A stretch of 64,000 nucleotides of DNA from contig NC_134643.1 of assembly GCF_030463565.1 (NCBI RefSeq), positions 168,228,491 to 168,292,490 of the forward strand, in the 5' to 3' direction. This DNA comes from Pelecanus crispus. Lineage: Eukaryota > Chordata > Aves > Pelecaniformes > Pelecanidae. Shown one piece after another: positions 58,801 to 64,000 of this stretch; position 1 is the stretch's first letter, and the number at the start of each line of letters is the position of its first letter. Below the pieces are notes generated by a model. That model did no database searches and was not told the origin of the DNA. It saw only the letters and a program-made list of their open reading frames with translations. Both the position numbers and the translations under genes were made by a program.

Positions 58801-59754
58801 CTCCAGTCATGCGAGTTCTCTGTGTGTATGAATTGATGCTTTCTTCAGTGAAGTCACTGATGGAGTTCAAGCTCTGCTGGAGTATTTTGAGGGCCCAGTC
58901 TGCTCAGAGGCCCATGATGCAGCTTCTGCTCCAGCCTCCTCCAGACTCTGCCCTTGCAGAGCAGCACTGCCTCTTCTCCTCCTCAGCTGGCGGTGAAGCC
59001 TAGCTGAAAGAGCTGCTGCTTAAGTAACTGCTGCAGGCTCAACAACTTCTCACCTGCCTTCCAAGTTCTGGTACTTTTGCCAGCCCCATTAGAACATTTA
59101 CTGGATTGAAAAGAAAATAATAAACAAACGAACAAAATCACTTTACTGTCTTAAAAGGTGGTTTTTGTCATTGCCTAGAAATCACGCCTAGAGTACACAC
59201 TCACCTTACACCTCCCCTGTGCCCTCAGCCACCCACCTTCTCTCCCCGGTTCCAGCCTCAGGCAAGAGGGCAGAGGGGATTCCTCCTCTCCCCTCATGCC
59301 AACCACAGCCGAGGGGCCAGAGGCTTTCCTGGGGCAGGCTGCGACCCAGAAAGACTGCCCCAGATTCGACTCTGCCCCCAGCGCCCCGGAACGCAGCCGG
59401 GTACGGCTCCAGGACAGTTGGTCAAACCTTGCCCTCCTACCTGCAACACAACGCGTGTCGCCGCACCCCGGCTACCTGCTCAGCTGCAGGGAGAGGGGGC
59501 TGCAGCCACAGGCAGACGCTACCCGTGTCCGGCCTAACAGGAGGGAAACCAAGGTTTGAAACCTAAGCGTGAAGTATCCAAACCCTCTGCACCTTGCTTG
59601 TTAAAGCCTGACAACTTGTGCATTGGCTGCTTACAGAATTTTAATTTAGCCCCCAAGCCGGCGTTTTGGCAGCCTTGTACTGCATTTCTGCACAACTTCA
59701 GACTTGGGAGAGCAGGATGAGGAAGGAAGGGCAGACAAATACACTGCAGTGCTT
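58801..59754. other. Intergenic GC-rich sequence between CR1 and DNAJC3
   Basis: The stretch 58801-59040 is GC-rich and might be the 5' part of the adjacent CR1, but I could not match it. The block 59200-59570 is more GC-rich, with about twelve CpGs between 59341 and 59480. Plus-strand frames of 115 and 87 codons resemble no known protein. The interval 59571-59754 is ordinary sequence. Confidence 0.5.
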
Positions 59755-59773
59755 TCTTGGCATCATAAATATC

Positions 59774-59779
59774 TTTATT
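59774..59779 (-). promoter_or_regulatory. Putative distal DNAJC3 polyadenylation signal
   Basis: The minus strand reads cacAATAAAgatatttatgatgcc. Cleavage would fall near 59755. It is followed by GC-rich non-UTR-like sequence, which supports a transcript end here. Confidence 0.55.
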
Positions 59780-60914
59780 GTGAAAAATACCATAAAATAA
59801 TTCCCACAGTTCTAGAAAAAACAGTTCTTGCTTTTTAGAATTATGAGTTTATATAAAGACATTTTATAATTTGAAACATTTGATAAATCTCTGGCTAGCT
59901 TTAACTTATCCTTCTTAAAACGTAAAACTGCTACTTTGAGATTTGCTGAGGGCAAAAAAAAAATTAATTCTCCCATTTATTTTTTCATTATTTTATGGAT
60001 CAAAGTGTGTATTACAGAGCAAACAAACAATACCTTACAATAAGGCACTTTTAAATACAACTAACCTGCTATGCTATACTGGCTAGTTTCCAGCAAAGCT
60101 CCTACAAATCACAGTCCTAAACAGAAGAATAATTCTTTATTCCAAACACTGGTCTGAAAACTGAAACGATAACAAGCTTTATTTTTTTTAAAAAAAGTTT
60201 AAGCTGACATATTTTCTGCATATGTCACAAGTTTGAGCTCTTAACTTTATAATTCACTTTGAATCTGTTTCAATACTGATTTATTAATACATCAGTATTA
60301 AGCATGAATCGAGTAAAATACGCTCCCCCCCACCTTCATTTTAAAACAAGCTGGAAACTAGTTTATTAAAACTGAAAGAGAGAATTCAACAGAGAAAGTT
60401 TGCATCTACATGTAGGCCAATTATTGTAACGATGCTTCATGCACATCTCGGGGTTTACAAACTAACAAGACATTTATTTCAATGTTCAGTTATAGAACAT
60501 TATTGCACTACAGACACCCACTAATAAATAAAAAGGCGAATTCAGCTTCCTTGTACATCACTTGCACCATTAACACTCAGTGTGTTACCAGCGCTTCATT
60601 TTCTAAAGTCACATCAGGAAATGCATCACCATTATCTGGAGATAGTTGACATGTAAATACTTTCGTCTTATCACAACTTTGTCCTTCTGTATTTTCAGAA
60701 GTACCCTAGAGCTAAAAGCCAGCATCTGCTCCCTTAAAAACAGCCCCAGAGCGATAACACTTCTTTTAATCAGCAGCCACTTAATATCAGAAAGCCTTAT
60801 TCCCCCTTGTCATTTTGTGTTTTTGTTTTCAAGACACTGACTTCCACAGAAGGAACCTATGAACAGCATTCATGCATTAATCATCTTCCCTCTTGTGCTG
60901 GCTACACTCAAGCC

Positions 60915-60936
60915 TTTTTTTTTTTTTTTTCCCCCC
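60915..60936. repeat. T16-C6 tract
   Basis: A T16 run followed by six C within the DNAJC3 3'UTR, giving G6-A16 in the transcript. Confidence 0.85.
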
Positions 60937-61122
60937 TTAATAGGCAATTTTCCCTTTCCCACTCATTCTCAAAATAAACATAATCCTTTTTGTTCCTGAC
61001 TGCTTCCAGTGCACAGTAGAACTGTCCACTGCCCTAGAGAAACAAATACGCACTGCTCTAACATCAGTGCCTCATATGAATGATAATTACTTATGAGGGA
61101 CCATCTTATTCCTCCCCTTACC

Positions 61123-61149
61123 AAAAAAAAAAAAAAAAAAAAAAAAAAA
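61123..61149. repeat. Poly-A tract, 27 bases (U27 in the DNAJC3 transcript)
   Basis: Uninterrupted A27 on the plus strand, the longest homopolymer in the window. It lies inside the DNAJC3 3'UTR, where the transcript would carry a U27 run. Confidence 0.9.
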
Positions 61150-61435
61150 TTAAAAACCAGGGAAGAATTTTCTCAGCTATAGCTTTTAAAAGAAAGAGAG
61201 GGATGGGAACAAAAAAGCTGAACACGGGCAGTCCTTTAAAAGAAGACGTATCATTTCTAGCACTTCCCTAGCACACAAACACAGCTGTCTGTGGTATTTA
61301 CTGTGACTTCCTCAGACTGAGCAACACTCCTGGTATGTACAAAATACGACATACTGCCTACACTGGTCTTTTAATACTAATTTAAAAACAGCCCCTCCTG
61401 TAGTGAACAAGGCAATATAAAAGTGTTTAGAGAGA

Positions 61436-61662
61436 GCAGCGGCTCGCGCACGAACACGTACAACCGGCAAACCAGGCAGCAGCCACCCAGCTCGCAGCAA
61501 GCGCGGCCGGGAGCAGCTCGCCCCTCGGGGACAGCGGGCTGACGCCAGCCAAGAGAGGCCGTCGTACGTGCAAGCCACCTACCGACCTTTTACGTACGGC
61601 GAGCGAAAAGCACGTGCGCAGAGAGCTGCCTGCGGCGGCCGATACCACGGGGCAAGAGGTTA
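61436..61662. promoter_or_regulatory. CpG-island-like patch inside DNAJC3 3'UTR
   Basis: I counted about 27 CpGs in about 225 bases at roughly 60% GC, so CpG is not depleted. The flanks are AT-rich and CpG-poor. It includes a CACGTG E-box (61611-61616). No coding homology was seen in the small minus-strand frames. It may be an alternative or antisense promoter, or an inserted GC-rich sequence; neither is proven. Confidence 0.5.
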
Positions 61663-63296
61663 TTCATTGTGCGGCAGGTTCCTATGTCTGAGCCCTAGAG
61701 GTCCTACGAGAACCACGCTAGCCTAGAACGGCGTGAACAGCGTCCTGAGCATTTTCTACAGTTTAAACAAAAAGCTTTCAGACAGGTGAAAAGCAGAAGT
61801 CAAACTTCTAGAAAGTCATTCAACTTAGAAAATATCCGACACTGGAGTTTTAATAGGCTGCTGGGGTGGTTTTGTCCCATAAACTGTTAGAAACAGCCAC
61901 ATGCACTCTTCAGCTTGAAGATAAATTTCTGCTGAACGCACATAGACCTTTAAATTCCTGTTGAAAAACATTTTACAAAGCCACATGGCCTCACAATTAT
62001 GTTTGTAAAGTACTTGAGGCAGGAGACAAGGGTTACGCTTCAATAGCAACTTGGATTACTGTAATAAAAAACCCACTTTGAGACTGAAGGCCTGATTTGC
62101 TAATTTCATTTGTTTTGCTGAGGCTGCTTATGCTTTTGAATGCCATGAGTTGAAGTGAGAGAAGATTCCTATCAACTGATTATTGTTTTCCAGTTAAAAT
62201 CCAATCAACAAAACATTGATGAACTCTAATTCTTGCATTCTAGGAAAATGCCTGCTGATTAAACTCATCAGCAATTACAATATATTCGGTGACAGAACGA
62301 GAAGGCTATTCACTCATAGCAGCTCAGTCCTGGTAATACCTCACATCGCATTCACACAGTTCTATCAATACACTAAACCAATTTTAGCCACGTGCATAGA
62401 GAAAAAATAAACCAGACTTTTGGCTAACGGAAAGTTAGACCCCCTTTTTGCACACCGGCAGTTGTTTTTGCAGTACTGTGGCTGTTACTCAAAACATAAA
62501 ATTACTTCAAACAATTTCACATCGTATTAACTCACTGTTGCATCACCCAGCAGAAATGAAGTTGTATTATGGGGGAAGGCTAGAGTTAATATCATACTCC
62601 TACAGTCCGCAGTACACTCACCTCACAACCTGTATTAGTTCTGAGTTTATGTACAGAGAAGTAACAAACTGCTGCACAGTTGGGGAAATGTCACATCAAA
62701 TTTTTTGCTCAAATCTCAAGCAGATATTTTGCTAAAGCGCAAACTACTCAAAAGTGATACCTAAACATCCCAAATCACACTCAGAAAAAGTCTTTCAAAA
62801 AACACCAGGTATATATATTTTTTTTTAACTTTCGTATTTGACAATTATCACCAGGGAAATCATCCCCCTTCATTTCAGGTTAATGAATAAAGTGAGTAGA
62901 CATTTTCAGATACAATTACTTACAAGTGATCTTCTTTCAGAGCGATTGTTCAGACTCGTTCAGTACGCAGCCTCTTCACCCTACCTATGGCACTGCCGAC
63001 AGTAATACAGCAGGCGGTCACTAGGGGTTTCCTTTTAAGAATACTGAGAGATGGATCATTCTGCTGAGCACAATGACTAACAATATGTTAACGTAAAGAC
63101 TACTGTAACTACCCTTTCCATGTTTATTAGGCCCTGATTCAGAAAAATATTTACATGCATTTTTACCTTTAAGCATATACTTGAGTCCTAAATTTATGTT
63201 TAAGTGTTGTCCTAAGTAGCCTCTTACTGTTTTTCCCATCCATAGGAATAAACACATCCTGCATATATCCACAACAAATACATAGGCAGTAACACA

Positions 63297-63308
63297 CCCC
63301 CCCCCCCC
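63297..63308. repeat. C12 homopolymer
   Basis: Uninterrupted run of 12 C (G12 in the DNAJC3 transcript). A second run, C10, is at 63761-63770 in the adjacent intron. Confidence 0.85.
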
Positions 63309-63513
63309 AACCAGTATGAGCTTATCAAGTTCACCACAAAGCCACCTCTCTGAATACTAAAAAGAAAGAAGGAGCTTTCTTCTAGTGCAGTAAGACTCTG
63401 GGTTAAGGACAACATTAAAAAAAATTAAGATTTTGGGTCTTGAAGTGAGAGACTTTTTATTTTTCAACAAATTAAGTAAAAAACAGCAGCAGCCACCAGA
63501 AACAGTCTTGGCT

Positions 63514-63671
63514 CTAACTGAAGTGAAATTTGAATGTAAATGGTCCTCCGCCAGAGCCAAAGGGGTTGAATCCTTGCCACGTGTTCCAGTTCCTGTGGAA
63601 AGGGTTGCCCCCACCCTGCTGACTCTCTGCATCCAGTGGGTCTTCTCCTGCATCAAACTTCCGCCTCATTT
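63514..63671 (-). CDS. DNAJC3: DNAJC3 (P58IPK) last coding exon
   Basis: DNAJC3 is a TPR and J-domain co-chaperone of the ER lumen that works with BiP, is induced by the unfolded protein response, and was first described as an inhibitor of PKR/PERK. This minus-strand exon starts after ttccttcag, completes a Glu codon and reads MRRKFDAGEDPLDAESQQGG, then NPFHRNWNTWQGFNPFGSG and a Phe-rich end FTFKFHFS before TAG. It matches the human C-terminus (DPE-MRKKFDDGEDPLDAESQQ ... FKFHF), which follows the J domain and is Gly/Phe-rich. Only these 51 residues fall in the window; the TPR domains and J domain lie beyond the right edge. It converges on UGGT2. Confidence 0.96.
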
Positions 63672-64000
63672 CTGAAGGAAACAAAACCAAGGTGGAATCA
63701 TGGCAGAGCAGTTAGGGCAGTAACACCAAGCATCTTTGATGACCAAGAACCAATTCAGAACCCCCCCCCCGAGGCCAGAGAGCTGCAATTATCATTTGTA
63801 TTGGCAGCATCTGTAGAACCAAATTACTTTGAGTTTTTCAAAGCTGTCCAGGAGACTGGCAGAGAAGAGAGTAACTCCGTGAAAACACCATACGAAAAAC
63901 TTCAAACAAGTCATTTAGTTTAAAACAAGGCAAGATAGTACCTGGCTGTCCAACAGGACAGGTATGAATTTCAACAGGGTCAGGACAGTTGCACTTTGAC
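63672..64000 (-). other. DNAJC3 intron before the last exon (partial)
   Basis: 329 bases at the right edge. The penultimate exon, which must end with the first base of a Glu codon after the J domain, was not found here. Confidence 0.8.

Larger units (their letters stand above)
59755..63513 (-). other. DNAJC3: DNAJC3 3'UTR
   Basis: About 3.76 kb on the minus strand lies between the DNAJC3 stop and the last strong AATAAA (complement of 59774-59779). It is AT-rich with ATTTATT elements (for example the complement of 60523-60533), a T27 run on the transcript strand (61123-61149) and a CpG-rich patch (61436-61662). A long DNAJC3 3'UTR is known in mammals. The distal end here is inferred from the signal alone, and earlier signals (63456-63461, 63123-63128) could give shorter forms. 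Confidence 0.6.

Noticed and set aside
58581-59003. 140-codon plus-strand frame with a Ser run
   Set aside because: The Ser run is the (TCC)n tract antisense to the Gly run of the CR1 endonuclease; the rest has no homology.
59219-59566. 115-codon frame in GC-rich DNA
   Set aside because: High GC lengthens chance frames. No start context, splice sites or recognisable protein.
61312-61648. 73- and 88-codon minus-strand frames in the CpG patch
   Set aside because: They overlap each other in different frames, lie in a 3'UTR and look like GC-driven chance frames.
63941-64000. Cys/Pro-rich minus-strand peptide at the right edge
   Set aside because: It does not match the DNAJC3 J-domain exon or its required phase, and is too short to support.
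1-64000. CRISPR arrays, operons, phage or bacterial islands, tRNA/rRNA genes
   Set aside because: None seen; the window is vertebrate nuclear DNA with spliced genes and LINE repeats.
1-64000. Endogenous retrovirus or solo LTR
   Set aside because: Several GC-shifted blocks were considered, but none showed paired ends, a primer-binding site or retroviral protein motifs that I could support.

Overview
The window is vertebrate nuclear DNA, almost certainly from a bird. The evidence is intron-rich host genes with GT-AG splice sites, interspersed repeats that are nearly all CR1 LINEs, and several CR1 copies of the type common in neoavian genomes. No bacterial, phage, CRISPR, tRNA or rRNA feature was seen. 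The species cannot be named from the sequence.

From about 4.3 kb to 54.2 kb the plus strand carries the 3' two thirds of UGGT2 (UDP-glucose:glycoprotein glucosyltransferase 2), the ER enzyme that tests glycoprotein folding and reglucosylates misfolded clients. I mapped 25 coding exons with matching splice phases, giving 1,009 residues without a stop: the second half of thioredoxin-like domain 2, the later thioredoxin-like domains, the beta-sandwich region, the GT24 catalytic domain with its DxD motif, and a C-terminal HDEL retrieval signal. Exon residues are numbered f1-f1009 within this fragment. The 5' third of the gene lies upstream of the window. Assignments rest on remembered vertebrate UGGT sequences and were not run against a database.

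Introns hold most of the window. They contain CR1 copies of several ages: a young copy nested in an old one (0.6-1.8 kb), an older copy (11.9-12.5 kb), an ancient relic (23.2-24.15 kb), a copy keeping a 239-codon reverse transcriptase reading frame (25.1-26.2 kb), and younger pieces at 35.4, 42.9, 43.3 and 45.0 kb. A possible SUMO-like relic lies at 38.5 kb. GC/CpG-rich blocks stand out from the AT-rich introns at 6.7 and 53.0 kb.

From 54.2 to 59.75 kb is intergenic DNA: the UGGT2 3'UTR, an AT-rich stretch, an internally deleted CR1 (57.1-58.8 kb) and a GC-rich block (59.2-59.57 kb). From 59.75 kb to the right edge the minus strand carries the 3' end of DNAJC3 (P58IPK), an ER-lumenal co-chaperone of BiP: its last coding exon at 63,514-63,671 and a long 3'UTR that contains a CpG-island-like patch. 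The two genes converge tail to tail, as in the human UGGT2-DNAJC3 neighbourhood. Both act in ER protein folding control.
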